NCBI RefSeq assembly: GCF_905212365.1
Contig: NZ_CAJMEH010000054.1
Location: forward strand, 1-15,213
Length of the DNA stretch: 15,213 nt
Direction of reading: 5' to 3'
Source: an uncultured Phascolarctobacterium sp.
GTDB lineage: Bacteria; Bacillota; Negativicutes; Acidaminococcales; Acidaminococcaceae
Below are positions 1-7,299 of this stretch, piece after piece; positions within the stretch are counted from its first letter, which is position 1; the number at the start of each line of letters is the position of its first letter. Below the pieces are notes generated by a model, which saw only the letters and a list, made by a program, of their open reading frames with translations, did not search any database and was not told the origin of the DNA. Both the position numbers and the translations under genes were made by a program.

Positions 1-57
1 ACCACAGTAACTGACAAAGGGGCGACCACACCACAGAAAATGACAAAGTACTTTTAA
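1..57 (+). CDS. 3' end of an upstream gene (partial)
   Basis: Frame 1 is the only frame open through the left edge. It encodes 18 residues ending in KMTKYF, followed by two consecutive TAA stops. The other two + frames hit stops within the first 15 bases. A terminator hairpin begins 10 bases after the stop, which supports a real gene end here. Eighteen residues are too few to name the product, and an open stretch this short could arise by chance. Confidence 0.45.
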   Translation, partial: TTVTDKGATTPQKMTKYF

Positions 58-67
58 TAATAACGAG

Positions 68-105
68 GACTGAATCCTGAGACGAGCGGGGTTCGGTCTT
101 TTTTT
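68..105 (+). terminator. Rho-independent terminator of the upstream gene
   Basis: A 10-bp stem (68-77 with 89-98, two G-U pairs) with an 11-nt loop is followed at once by seven T residues (99-105). It lies just after the stop of the partial gene at the left edge and separates it from the promoter of the next unit. Confidence 0.8.
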
Positions 106-171
106 GTGCGAATTATTGTAAACCTGAACTCAATAACCTCTACAACAGAAACAGCGGCTGCTGAAGAAAAG

Positions 172-200
172 TTGACGAAAAAATACGGAGATAATATAAT
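172..200 (+). promoter_or_regulatory. Sigma-70 type promoter of the MNT/HEPN operon
   Basis: The -35 box TTGACG (172-177) and a perfect -10 box TATAAT (195-200) are separated by 17 bases. Transcription would start near 207, about 64 bases before the GTG start at 271. No other promoter is visible before the MNT gene, so this one probably drives the pair and perhaps the radical SAM gene after it. Confidence 0.8.
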
Positions 201-270
201 TTTAGTATAAAGAAGCTGTAAATGGTTTTGGTGAATCAGCTGGAATTTAAAATTAGTGGGAGGTGTTGGC

Positions 271-606
271 GTGCGTACAAATCTTCAAGAGAATCAGGAA
301 ATAGAAAAATTAAAAGAAAGTATAGTTAAAGCTCTCAATCCCACAAAAATTTATTTATTTGGTTCTTTTGCTGAAGGCAAGCAAAAAGAAGATAGCGATT
401 TTGATTTTTATGTCGTTGTGCAGGATGATACTGATGAACGAATGTTGTCTTTGACTGCTAAGGCATATAAAGCAATTATAGGGATAGGCAATCGCGCGGT
501 AGACATAATAGTAAATAAAGAACACCGTTTTAATAGCCGAAAAAATTTGAGTCTTACAGTTGAAAACGAGGTTGCAAGAAAAGGAGTACTTGTATATGGC
601 AAATGA
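271..606 (+). CDS. mntA: MNT-domain nucleotidyltransferase (MntA-type antitoxin)
   Basis: This 111-residue protein is a minimal nucleotidyltransferase of the MNT family (the MntA or COG1669-like partner of HEPN toxins). The catalytic signature is complete: G31-S32, ten residues, then D43-F-D45 (GSX10DXD), the metal- and NTP-binding site of the DNA polymerase beta fold. In studied MntA-HepT modules the MNT protein silences the HEPN RNase by adding AMP to a tyrosine. The GTG at 271 is preferred over the GTG at 256 because GGAGGT (259-264) sits 6 bases before it, and the 256 start would lie inside that ribosome site. The gene overlaps the HEPN gene by 11 bases, so the two are translationally coupled. 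Codon use is AT-rich, like the cas genes and unlike the next two genes. A role in antiphage or plasmid stabilisation is inferred from the family. Confidence 0.9.
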   Translation: MRTNLQENQEIEKLKESIVKALNPTKIYLFGSFAEGKQKEDSDFDFYVVVQDDTDERMLSLTAKAYKAIIGIGNRAVDIIVNKEHRFNSRKNLSLTVENEVARKGVLVYGK

Positions 607-979
607 TTTTCAAGAATGGCTGAATTATGCAGTCCGTGATTTAGAAGCAGCAAGATTTTTACAAGCTATGAAGCCGCAGCCAGTTGAGATTATTTGCTAT
701 CATTGTGAACAGTGCGCCGAAAAAGCGATAAAAGCTATAATTGTCTACAAAGGTGCGCAGGGTGGTTTGCCGAAAAGGCATGAGCTTATTTTTCTGCTTC
801 AACAGATAAAAAATATGGTTGAGATATCTGATAGAATCTATGATTGTGCTGCTTCATTAACACCTTATGGAATTTCTGTTCGTTATCCTAACGACTTAGA
901 ATTGTTAGCGGAAGACGCTGATTTGGCTATAAAGTATGCCGAAGAAATTTTGGCTTGGGCCGGCAAAATATGCAATTAA
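596..979 (+). CDS. HEPN-domain protein, partner of the MNT gene
   Basis: This 127-residue, mostly helical HEPN protein resembles the COG2250 group that is paired with MNT nucleotidyltransferases. Typical features are the N-terminal helix (WLNYAVRDLEAARFL), the HCEQCAEKAIKA helix, and an R96-Y97-P98 motif near the C-terminus. The ATG at 596 is chosen because AAGGAG (581-586) lies 9 bases upstream and the product then starts with the usual short helix. A TTG at 560 would add 12 unsupported residues. The RX4-6H ribonuclease signature of HepT toxins is not visible: no arginine is followed by histidine at the right distance. The protein may therefore be a substrate-binding or non-canonical partner of the nucleotidyltransferase rather than a classical RNase toxin. 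The family call is firm; its activity is open. Confidence 0.85.
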   Translation: MANDFQEWLNYAVRDLEAARFLQAMKPQPVEIICYHCEQCAEKAIKAIIVYKGAQGGLPKRHELIFLLQQIKNMVEISDRIYDCAASLTPYGISVRYPNDLELLAEDADLAIKYAEEILAWAGKICN

Positions 980-997
980 CTCTGGGAGATGATTACG

Positions 998-1894
998 ATG
1001 ACCTATTGTTACGTTTGTCCGCACCGCTGCGGCGTTGACCGACCGGAAAATATGGCCGATACTAACGGAATGTTCGGCAGCTGCGGCTGCGGTATGCAGC
1101 CCATTGTGGCCTGCGCCGGACTGCATATGTGGGAGGAGCCCTGCATCAGCGGCACTCGCGGCAGCGGCACGGTTTTTTTCAGCGGCTGCAATCTGCACTG
1201 CGTTTTTTGCCAGAATTACGATATCAGCTGCGAGGGCTTTGGCAAGGAAATTACGGTGGCGCGTCTGCGGGAAATTTATCAGGAGCTGATTGCCAAGGGG
1301 GCGCATAATATCAATCTGGTGACGCCCACCCATTTCACGGAAGCGATTATCCAAAGCCTGGACACGCCGCTGCCAGTGCCGGTGGTGTACAATACCAGCG
1401 GCTTTGAAGCTCAGGATACGCTGCGCCGTTTGCAGGGCAAGGTGCAGATTTATCTGCCGGATTTGAAATATGCCGACGATATGGCGGCTATCAAATACAG
1501 CAACGCGCCTTATTACTTCCGCATTGCTACCGAAGGGATTAAGGAAATGTACAGGCAGGTTGGCGATTACGATCTGGACGGCGACGGCCTGCTGACCAAG
1601 GGCGTGGTGATCCGCCATTTGCTTCTGCCGGGTATGCTCGATAACACCAAGCGGGTTATCGACTGGGTAGCCAAAACCTTTAAGCCGGGTCAGGTTTTGT
1701 TCAGCCTGATGCACCAGTACATTCCCTGCGGCCGCGCCGCCGACTATCCGGAAATCAACCGCAAGGTAACGGACGAGGAATACGCGGAGGCGGAAGCTTA
1801 TTTAATGGCCAGCTCCATCGAGGACGGCTTTGTGCAGGAGGGAGAGGCGGCCTGCGAGGATTTTGTGCCTTGCTTTGACGGTACGGGCGTGTAA
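998..1894 (+). CDS. Radical SAM protein, PflX-like (COG1313)
   Basis: This 298-residue protein is of the uncharacterised PflX / YjjW-like radical SAM group, related to pyruvate formate-lyase activating enzyme. An N-terminal cysteine cluster (C4-x2-C7-x3-C11, then C29 and C31) may hold a second metal site. The radical SAM motif is C64-x3-C68-x2-C71 within SGCNLHCVFCQNY, which binds the 4Fe-4S cluster and S-adenosylmethionine. The substrate of this family is unknown; activation of a glycyl-radical enzyme is only a family-level guess. The ATG at 998 is preferred over the one at 989 because GGGAG (984-988) abuts the earlier ATG but lies 9 bases before this one. The gene starts 18 bases after the HEPN gene and may share its transcript. 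Its codons end mostly in G/C, unlike its upstream neighbours, so it looks like resident housekeeping DNA. Confidence 0.85.
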   Translation: MTYCYVCPHRCGVDRPENMADTNGMFGSCGCGMQPIVACAGLHMWEEPCISGTRGSGTVFFSGCNLHCVFCQNYDISCEGFGKEITVARLREIYQELIAKGAHNINLVTPTHFTEAIIQSLDTPLPVPVVYNTSGFEAQDTLRRLQGKVQIYLPDLKYADDMAAIKYSNAPYYFRIATEGIKEMYRQVGDYDLDGDGLLTKGVVIRHLLLPGMLDNTKRVIDWVAKTFKPGQVLFSLMHQYIPCGRAADYPEINRKVTDEEYAEAEAYLMASSIEDGFVQEGEAACEDFVPCFDGTGV

Positions 1895-1898
1895 AATA

Positions 1899-1927
1899 TT
1901 GACAAAAATATCGTGAGATTTTATAAT
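1899..1927 (+). promoter_or_regulatory. Promoter of the riboswitch-purH unit
   Basis: A perfect TTGACA (1899-1904) and a perfect TATAAT (1922-1927) are separated by 17 bases. Initiation is expected near 1934, just before the first riboswitch helix. The -35 box begins 5 bases after the stop codon of the radical SAM gene. Confidence 0.85.
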
Positions 1928-1934
1928 TTTATCA

Positions 1935-2037
1935 GTAGGTCATATAACTGACGGAAGTGGTTCACCACAGGGGAGTATGACCGGTGCAGCCGACCGTCTG
2001 GGCAATTTTTTGTACCAGTGCGTCGGTTTTTCTTTTT
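1935..2037 (+). promoter_or_regulatory. ZTP (pfl) riboswitch with transcription terminator
   Basis: The sequence matches the pfl/ZTP aptamer layout. Helix P1 is formed by GGTCATA (1938-1944) and TATGACC (1976-1982), enclosing the purine-rich GGAAGTGG and CACAGGGGAG segments. A linker then leads to the hallmark CCGACCGTCTGGGC (1990-2003). The same 3' element can pair with CCAG and GTCGG (2015-2026) to form a hairpin followed by a T-run (2027-2037), which is an intrinsic terminator. In the known mechanism, ZTP or ZMP (AICAR monophosphate) stabilises the aptamer, prevents termination and raises expression when formyl-folate is short. This fits the downstream enzyme, which consumes ZMP. The call rests on recognised conserved bases and structure; no covariance search was run. 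Confidence 0.9.
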
Positions 2038-2073
2038 TGCCGGTAATTCAGAAACGATGAGGAGGAATATTTA

Positions 2074-3249
2074 ATGAAGGAATTAGCTTTGAAATATGGC
2101 TGCAATCCCAATCAGGCCAAAGCGCGTATTTACATGGCCAATGGACAGGAGCTGCCCATCGAGGTGCTTAACGGACGTCCGGGCTACATTAATTTTTTGG
2201 ACGCCTTTAATAGCTGGCAGCTGGTTAAGGAATTGAAGGAGGCTACCGGCCTGCCCGCCGCCGCATCCTTTAAGCATGTCAGCCCTGCGGGAGCCGCCGT
2301 GGGCCTGCCGTTGAGCGATACGCTGAAAAAAATTTATTATGTGGACGATTTGGAGCTGTCGCCCTTGGCTAACGCTTACGCCCGCGCCCGCGGCGCAGAC
2401 CGCATGAGCTCTTACGGCGATTTTGTGGCGCTGTCCGACGTCTGCGATAAGGAAACGGCAACTATGCTGGCCCGCGAGGTTTCCGACGGCGTTATCGCTC
2501 CCGGCTATACCGAGGAAGCGCTGGCTATTTTGAAAACTAAACGCAAGGGCACCTACAATGTTATTAAAATCGATCCGGATTACAAACCGGAGCTGACGGA
2601 AAGCAAGCAGGTTTTCGGCATTACCTTTGAGCAGGACCGCAACGAAGCGAAGATTACCGAAGCCTTGCTGGAAAAACGTCCGACAGTGAATAAGGAAATT
2701 CCTGCCAACGCTGCCCGCGATTTATTGATTTCCTTAATCGTACTGAAATATACCCAATCCAATTCCGTTTGCTATGTGAAGGACGGACAGGCCATCGGCA
2801 TCGGCGCAGGACAGCAGTCCCGCGTACACTGCACCCGCCTGGCCGGCAATAAGGCGGACATTTGGTGGCTGCGCCAGAATCCTAAGGTTTTGGCCCTACC
2901 CTTTAAGGACAGCATTCGTCGTCCCGACCGCGACAACACCATCGACGTGTATATTTCCGACGATTATGAGGATGTGCTGGCCGACGGCGTTTGGGAAAAC
3001 TTCTTTACGGAAAAGCCGGAGCCTTTGACCCGCGAGGAGAAAAAGGCCTGGATAGCTCAGCTGCAGGATGTGGCTTTAGGCAGCGACGCTTTCTTCCCCT
3101 TCGGCGATAATATCGAGCGCGCGCACCGCAGCGGCGTAAAATATATTGCGCAGGCAGGCGGCTCCATCCGCGACGATAATGTTATCGAAACCTGCGATAA
3201 ATACGGCATCGCTATGGCCTTCACGGGCCTGCGCCTGTTCCATCATTAA
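2074..3249 (+). CDS. purH: AICAR formyltransferase, stand-alone domain
   Basis: Phosphoribosylaminoimidazolecarboxamide formyltransferase transfers a formyl group from 10-formyl-tetrahydrofolate to AICAR in the penultimate step of IMP synthesis. The 391-residue protein has only the formyltransferase half of the usual bifunctional PurH. The N-terminal IMP cyclohydrolase (MGS-like) domain is absent, as in the known shorter Firmicutes form of about 390 residues. The catalytic Lys-His pair is K67-H68 in ASFKHVSPAGAAVG. The C-terminus contains the DAFFPFGDNIERAHRSGVKY and IAQAGGSIRD-type segments that line the active site. AGGAGG (2060-2065) lies 8 bases before the ATG. The gene is alone between the ZTP riboswitch and a terminator, so IMP cyclohydrolase must be encoded elsewhere. 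Codons are rich in G/C third positions. The symbol is used in its broad sense. Confidence 0.93.
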   Translation: MKELALKYGCNPNQAKARIYMANGQELPIEVLNGRPGYINFLDAFNSWQLVKELKEATGLPAAASFKHVSPAGAAVGLPLSDTLKKIYYVDDLELSPLANAYARARGADRMSSYGDFVALSDVCDKETATMLAREVSDGVIAPGYTEEALAILKTKRKGTYNVIKIDPDYKPELTESKQVFGITFEQDRNEAKITEALLEKRPTVNKEIPANAARDLLISLIVLKYTQSNSVCYVKDGQAIGIGAGQQSRVHCTRLAGNKADIWWLRQNPKVLALPFKDSIRRPDRDNTIDVYISDDYEDVLADGVWENFFTEKPEPLTREEKKAWIAQLQDVALGSDAFFPFGDNIERAHRSGVKYIAQAGGSIRDDNVIETCDKYGIAMAFTGLRLFHH

Positions 3250-3263
3250 AAAATAAAAAATTC

Positions 3264-3310
3264 AAGCCTTGCTCCTATGCGACTTATGTCGTGAACGAGC
3301 AAGGCTTTTT
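3264..3310 (+). terminator. Rho-independent terminator after purH
   Basis: A perfect 11-bp stem (3264-3274 with 3297-3307) is capped by a loop that itself contains a 4-bp hairpin (CGAC/GTCG). It ends in a T-rich run (3306-3310, then CCTTTTATTT). It closes the riboswitch-purH unit and isolates it from the cas operon. The A-run just upstream could also let it work on the - strand. Confidence 0.9.
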
Positions 3311-3328
3311 CCTTTTATTTCATTTTTA

Positions 3329-3448
3329 TTGAATGAAACTGATGAGATTGATATTCTGATTGTTGCGAAAAAATTAGGGGTTTTAAATGATTATAGTATA
3401 AACAATTTATCTGACTATGCAGGACTTTTTTGGAGCTTAGAGAATTAA
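3329..3448 (+). pseudogene. Possible gene remnant, 39 codons
   Basis: An open frame of 39 codons ends at TAA 3446-3448 and reads as ordinary protein (for example DEIDILIVAKKLGVL, then DYAGLFWSLEN). It has no ribosome site and no convincing start: the TTG at 3329 is only the first possible one. I do not recognise it. It may be the 3' end of a gene lost when the cas locus was inserted, or simply chance, since an open frame of this length is not rare. Confidence 0.25.
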
Positions 3449-3575
3449 TAATACATCGTGAGTGATGTGTAATTCAATTATATCATGGGCTTGGCTAAGC
3501 CGATTACCTAAATATGTTAATTTAACGTAAGCTGTACTTTTGCTTCTGAATATATTATACGAGGGAGGAATATTA
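3449..3575 (+). other. Intergenic region before the cas operon: two hairpins, weak promoter
   Basis: This AT-rich gap has a 7-bp hairpin (3451-3457 with 3464-3470) and a 5-bp hairpin GGCTT/AAGCC (3488-3492 with 3497-3501), neither followed by a T-run. The best promoter-like pair I find is TTGGCT (3491-3496) and TATGTT (3513-3518) with 16 bases between, only 4 of 6 matches each. TATTAT at 3553 has no -35 box and would start transcription inside the ribosome site. The promoter of the effector operon is therefore unresolved. Confidence 0.3.
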
Positions 3576-6050
3576 GTGAATGAATTAGATATTTTGATAA
3601 AAAGTTCCTTACTGCATGATATTGGTAAAGTATGTATTCGCGCAGATCATAGCCTGGGTAATCATTATCAGGCAGGAGCGGAATATATAAGTAAATTTTT
3701 ACCGCAAAATGAAGAAACAAGGAACTTGGTTAAGTGTATTAAGTATCATCATGCTTCGTCTTTGAAAACTGCCAAATTAAACGACAATGATTTAAGCTAT
3801 ATTGTATATGAAGCAGATAATATTGCAGCAGGTTCTGATAGGAGAGATGTTGAAGGAGAAACTAAAGGTTTTGATGCTCAATCATGTTTAGAAAGTATTT
3901 TCAACCTTTTTGGTGGGAAGAGCAATGGCATTGTTGGCAAGCATTATTTAAGAGGTCTTGATCCATCTGACAATTTTAATTATCCTACGAAAGAGCTATG
4001 TTTAGCGTCAGATGATAAATATAAGGATATAGTAGAGACGTTTACCAGTAATTTCCAACGTGCTGCTATAGATAAAATGCAGAATAATGAGCTTTTGCGT
4101 ATTATGGAAGATTTAACAAGCTACATTCCATCCAGTACGAATAAAAGTGAAGCTTGCGATATTTCGCTGTTTATGCATTCCAAGATTACCGCAGCAATAG
4201 CTTCTTGTCTGTATCATTATTTTTGTGAAAAAGGTATTCTGAATTATAAAAAACATTGCTTTGCTGATAATCAAAACTTTCGTAAGGAAAAATCATATTT
4301 ATTAGTATCGGGAGATATGTCAGGCATCCAGAATTTTATTTATACAGTACCGTCTAAGGGAGCATTAAAATCTTTACGAGGCCGTTCTTTTTATTTAGAG
4401 TTATTAATGGAAAATTTTATTGATGAACTCTTATTAAAATTAAATTTATCCAGAGCTAATTTACTTTATTCCGGAGGCGGGCATTTTTATCTTTTGGCGG
4501 CTAATACTGCTGCGACTAGGCAAATACTAAAAGATGTACAAAAAGCTTGCAATGAATGGCTTTTAGAAAAATTTTCTGTAGCTTTGTATATGGCGATAGG
4601 TTTTGCTGAATGTTCAGCGGAAAATATTATGCAATCCGGACAGCAGAGAAATATTTTTGCAGCGGTAAGCAAGGAGTTGAATAGAGATAAAATATGCCGG
4701 TACGATGGCGATACGCTGCAGAATTTATTTGCCGAGACTAGTAATGAAGATCATAGCAGAGAGTGCGCTGTATGCCATTCCTCTGCATTGGAATTATTGG
4801 AAAACAGCGTTATCAGCGAAGGGGCTGTTTGTCCGCTATGTATAGGTTTATATAAATTAGGAGAACAGATTATATATAATCGTTCTGACTTTGCAATTAG
4901 CAGTGAAAAATCTGCCGATAGTTTAGAGGTATTTGGCTATCAGAAAAAGCTTTATTTACGTACTGTTGTTGAGGCCGATTTAGAAGGAATGTCGGGCTTA
5001 TTGCGTTTATATAGTAAAAATAAAGCTGTGACTGGTAATTTGTTGGCTTCTCGTTTATGGCTGGCTGATTATGCCGCTAAGAAAGATAATGGTAAGGCTT
5101 TAGATTTTGCAGAATTAGCAGAAGCAAGCGGTAATGGCGAAACGGGTATTAAACGTTTAGGAGTACTGCGTGCTGACGTGGATAACTTGGGTGCAGCTTT
5201 TATAGGAGGCTTTATAGATTATGCGGCAGACGATAAGCTGAAATATGCTACGTTGTCACGTTATGCTGATATGTCAAAAAATTTAAGTATGTTTTTTAAA
5301 TTAGCTGTTAAGAAAATTTGTAGCGGAGAGCTGGAGGGCTTTGACCAGAATAAAGTGCTGCCTTTTAGTATCTTTGGAAATAAAAAGACTGCGGCGCGTA
5401 AAGTCCATGTGGTATATTCTGGCGGCGACGATGTTTTTTTAGTAGGAGCATGGGACGATTTGTTGGAAACAGCAGTTGATATCCGTAAAGCATTCGATAG
5501 ATTTACTGGCGGTAAGCTGACGTTTTCTGCTGGGTTGGCATTATATAATTCCAGCTATCCGATAAGTAAAATGGCAGACTTTACCGGCAAATTAGAAGAT
5601 GCGGCCAAAAGTATGGTTAATAAAAATAGTATTGCATTATTTGGATTTGATACGGAAAAAACTACGCAAGAAACTGAAATTTGCTGTCAGCACGTTTACG
5701 AGTGGCCTGTGTTTGAAAATAATGTTTGTCGGGAAAAGCTTGATTTTTTGCTTAGACATCTGGATTTTTATGGTGAGGACAACAATAAGTTAAAAATAGG
5801 GAAATCCATGTTGTATAAAATGTTGGAAATGCTGGAGAGTATAATAAAGGAAGAACGTATTAATATTGCTCGTTTTGCTTATACTTTAGGGCGCCTGCAG
5901 CCTGATAGGGAAAATAAAAATTTGATACCAGTATTCAATGAGTTTCATACACAAATGTATAAGTGGATACGTAATAATGAAGATTGTAAACAGCTGAGAA
6001 CAGCATTTTATTTATTAATTTATTATTTGCGCGAGAAGGGAGAAGATTAA
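3576..6050 (+). CDS. cas10: Cas10/Csm1, type III-A effector and cOA synthase
   Basis: This 824-residue protein is the large subunit of the type III-A (Csm) complex. The N-terminal HD nuclease domain carries LLHDIGK (H14-D15), which degrades single-stranded DNA during target transcription. The first palm region contains GDMSGIQNFIY and LRGRSFYLELL. A zinc ribbon follows with C397-x2-C400 and C419-x2-C422. The second palm (cyclase) domain has the intact GGDD motif at 616-619, which makes cyclic oligoadenylates from ATP when target RNA is bound. The C-terminal small-subunit-like domain is helical. GTG at 3576 is chosen because GGGAGG (3563-3568) precedes it by 7 bases; the TTG at 3540 lacks a ribosome site. 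It is the first gene of the operon, with csm2 starting 3 bases after its stop. Both catalytic centres look active. Confidence 0.96.
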   Translation: MNELDILIKSSLLHDIGKVCIRADHSLGNHYQAGAEYISKFLPQNEETRNLVKCIKYHHASSLKTAKLNDNDLSYIVYEADNIAAGSDRRDVEGETKGFDAQSCLESIFNLFGGKSNGIVGKHYLRGLDPSDNFNYPTKELCLASDDKYKDIVETFTSNFQRAAIDKMQNNELLRIMEDLTSYIPSSTNKSEACDISLFMHSKITAAIASCLYHYFCEKGILNYKKHCFADNQNFRKEKSYLLVSGDMSGIQNFIYTVPSKGALKSLRGRSFYLELLMENFIDELLLKLNLSRANLLYSGGGHFYLLAANTAATRQILKDVQKACNEWLLEKFSVALYMAIGFAECSAENIMQSGQQRNIFAAVSKELNRDKICRYDGDTLQNLFAETSNEDHSRECAVCHSSALELLENSVISEGAVCPLCIGLYKLGEQIIYNRSDFAISSEKSADSLEVFGYQKKLYLRTVVEADLEGMSGLLRLYSKNKAVTGNLLASRLWLADYAAKKDNGKALDFAELAEASGNGETGIKRLGVLRADVDNLGAAFIGGFIDYAADDKLKYATLSRYADMSKNLSMFFKLAVKKICSGELEGFDQNKVLPFSIFGNKKTAARKVHVVYSGGDDVFLVGAWDDLLETAVDIRKAFDRFTGGKLTFSAGLALYNSSYPISKMADFTGKLEDAAKSMVNKNSIALFGFDTEKTTQETEICCQHVYEWPVFENNVCREKLDFLLRHLDFYGEDNNKLKIGKSMLYKMLEMLESIIKEERINIARFAYTLGRLQPDRENKNLIPVFNEFHTQMYKWIRNNEDCKQLRTAFYLLIYYLREKGED

Positions 6051-6052
6051 GT

Positions 6053-6586
6053 ATGGGCTTGAAGAACAATGTTATGGGCAGCGCTTTTGCAAGGGCAGGA
6101 TTAAAGCAGCAAATGGATAAAGGTTCGTCGGATGCACGCGGTTCACAGGTGCCAGTTAGTGGCGTTAAACAGTCATCGTATAATGCAAATTATGATCCTG
6201 TAGATGAAGCTGAAGCGGTTATAAAAAATTTAATAAAGGATAAGTATGATAATATAGCTTTAAAAACTACGCAGATAAGAAAGTTTTTAATAGCGGTTAA
6301 CGTAGTTCGTAATAAAGTAGATGTTTATTGTTCTCAAAAATTTGGTGTAAAAACTTTACCTGCCGATTTAGCTGCGGAAATTAAATTTTTAAAGGTGAGC
6401 GCTTTTTACCTTGTGGGTAGAGAAAAAAGTGGCAAATATGTAGGTCCTGTAGAGGATTTTGTGAAGAAAGCTAAGCTTGAGGAAAAAATTCTGCATATCG
6501 GTGATAATATTGTTGCATTTGAAAAGTTCTGTAAGTATATTGAAGCGTTAGTGGCATTTCATAAATATTATGGAGGTAAGGATTGA
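6053..6586 (+). CDS. csm2: Csm2, small subunit of the type III-A complex
   Basis: This 177-residue protein is the small helical subunit that lines the inner side of the Csm filament and contacts the target RNA. Family features include the KTTQIRKFL helix (about 75-83), the YLVGR segment, and the C-terminal FEKFCKYIEALVAFHKYYGG. It is longer than most Csm2 proteins because of an N-terminal extension of about 45 residues rich in Gly, Ser, Asn and Gln, which is likely disordered. GGGAG (6038-6042) precedes the ATG by 10 bases. The first residues, GLKNNVM, recur exactly in Cas6 of this operon (see findings). Confidence 0.92.
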   Translation: MGLKNNVMGSAFARAGLKQQMDKGSSDARGSQVPVSGVKQSSYNANYDPVDEAEAVIKNLIKDKYDNIALKTTQIRKFLIAVNVVRNKVDVYCSQKFGVKTLPADLAAEIKFLKVSAFYLVGREKSGKYVGPVEDFVKKAKLEEKILHIGDNIVAFEKFCKYIEALVAFHKYYGGKD

Positions 6587-6588
6587 TT

Positions 6589-7299
6589 ATGGATATGAAT
6601 GTAAGCGGCAAACAAAAGGCTTTGTTGGGTAAGATGTTAATTAAGGCCGTTTTAAGGGTAGAAACGGGTATGCATATTGGCGGCGGCAATGATTACGCGC
6701 CGATAGGAGCAGTGGATAGTCCTTTTATTCGCGATACCTTAACGCATGCTCCTATTATTCCTGGCAGCACGGTTAAAGGTAAGCTGCGTACCTTGCTGGC
6801 TAAGAACTCTTGCCAAGGATATATATTACATACAGTTGATGAGGATAATGAAATTATAAAAAGACTTTTTGGCAGCAGCGGTGAAAAGTTTGCTTGTCCT
6901 GCTCGTTTGCAGTTTTTTGATCTGTTTATTACGAAGGATACGGAAGAATTGTTCGGTAAAAATATCGATACGGATACTTATATTGGCGAAGTAAAATTTG
7001 AAAATGCTATTAAGCGTACTACTGGCGTTGCTAATCCTCGGCAAATAGAAAGAGTTCCGGCAGGAGTGAAATTTGATTTTAAATTAGTCTATAATATAGA
7101 AAATCAGTCTGAACTTGATCAGGATATGAAAACTTTGGCAGAAGGTTTACAGCTTTTACAGATAGATTATTTAGGCGGGCATGGGTCTCGCGGTTATGGC
7201 AGAGTCAGCTTAGCTGATTTTACTATCGTTAAAATTGGCAACATTCAGGTTAATACCGAGAGATATCAGGAATTGTTTGAAGGAAGCAGTGCTTTATGA
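6589..7299 (+). CDS. csm3: Csm3, backbone subunit and target-RNA nuclease
   Basis: This 236-residue RAMP protein (RRM-like fold) polymerises along the crRNA and cuts bound target RNA every 6 nucleotides. The catalytic aspartate is D43 in IGAVDSPF, aligning with D32/D33 of studied Csm3 proteins. Other family marks are ETGMHIGGG, IIPGSTVKGKLR, NPRQIERV and the C-terminal glycine-rich GGHGSRGYGR loop. I chose ATG 6589, which follows the csm2 stop directly. TTG 6583 is spaced better from GGAGG (6572-6576) and ATG 6595 is also in frame, so the start is uncertain by a few codons. It overlaps csm4 by 4 bases (ATGA). Confidence 0.95.
   Translation: MDMNVSGKQKALLGKMLIKAVLRVETGMHIGGGNDYAPIGAVDSPFIRDTLTHAPIIPGSTVKGKLRTLLAKNSCQGYILHTVDEDNEIIKRLFGSSGEKFACPARLQFFDLFITKDTEELFGKNIDTDTYIGEVKFENAIKRTTGVANPRQIERVPAGVKFDFKLVYNIENQSELDQDMKTLAEGLQLLQIDYLGGHGSRGYGRVSLADFTIVKIGNIQVNTERYQELFEGSSAL

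Noticed and set aside
905..1714. A 269-codon open frame on the - strand
   Set aside because: It lies opposite the radical SAM gene, which has clear motifs and a ribosome site. Its His- and Ala-rich composition is typical of the antisense of G/C-ending codons.
3553..3558. TATTAT as the -10 box of the cas operon
   Set aside because: No -35 box lies at the right distance, and transcription would begin inside the ribosome site of cas10.
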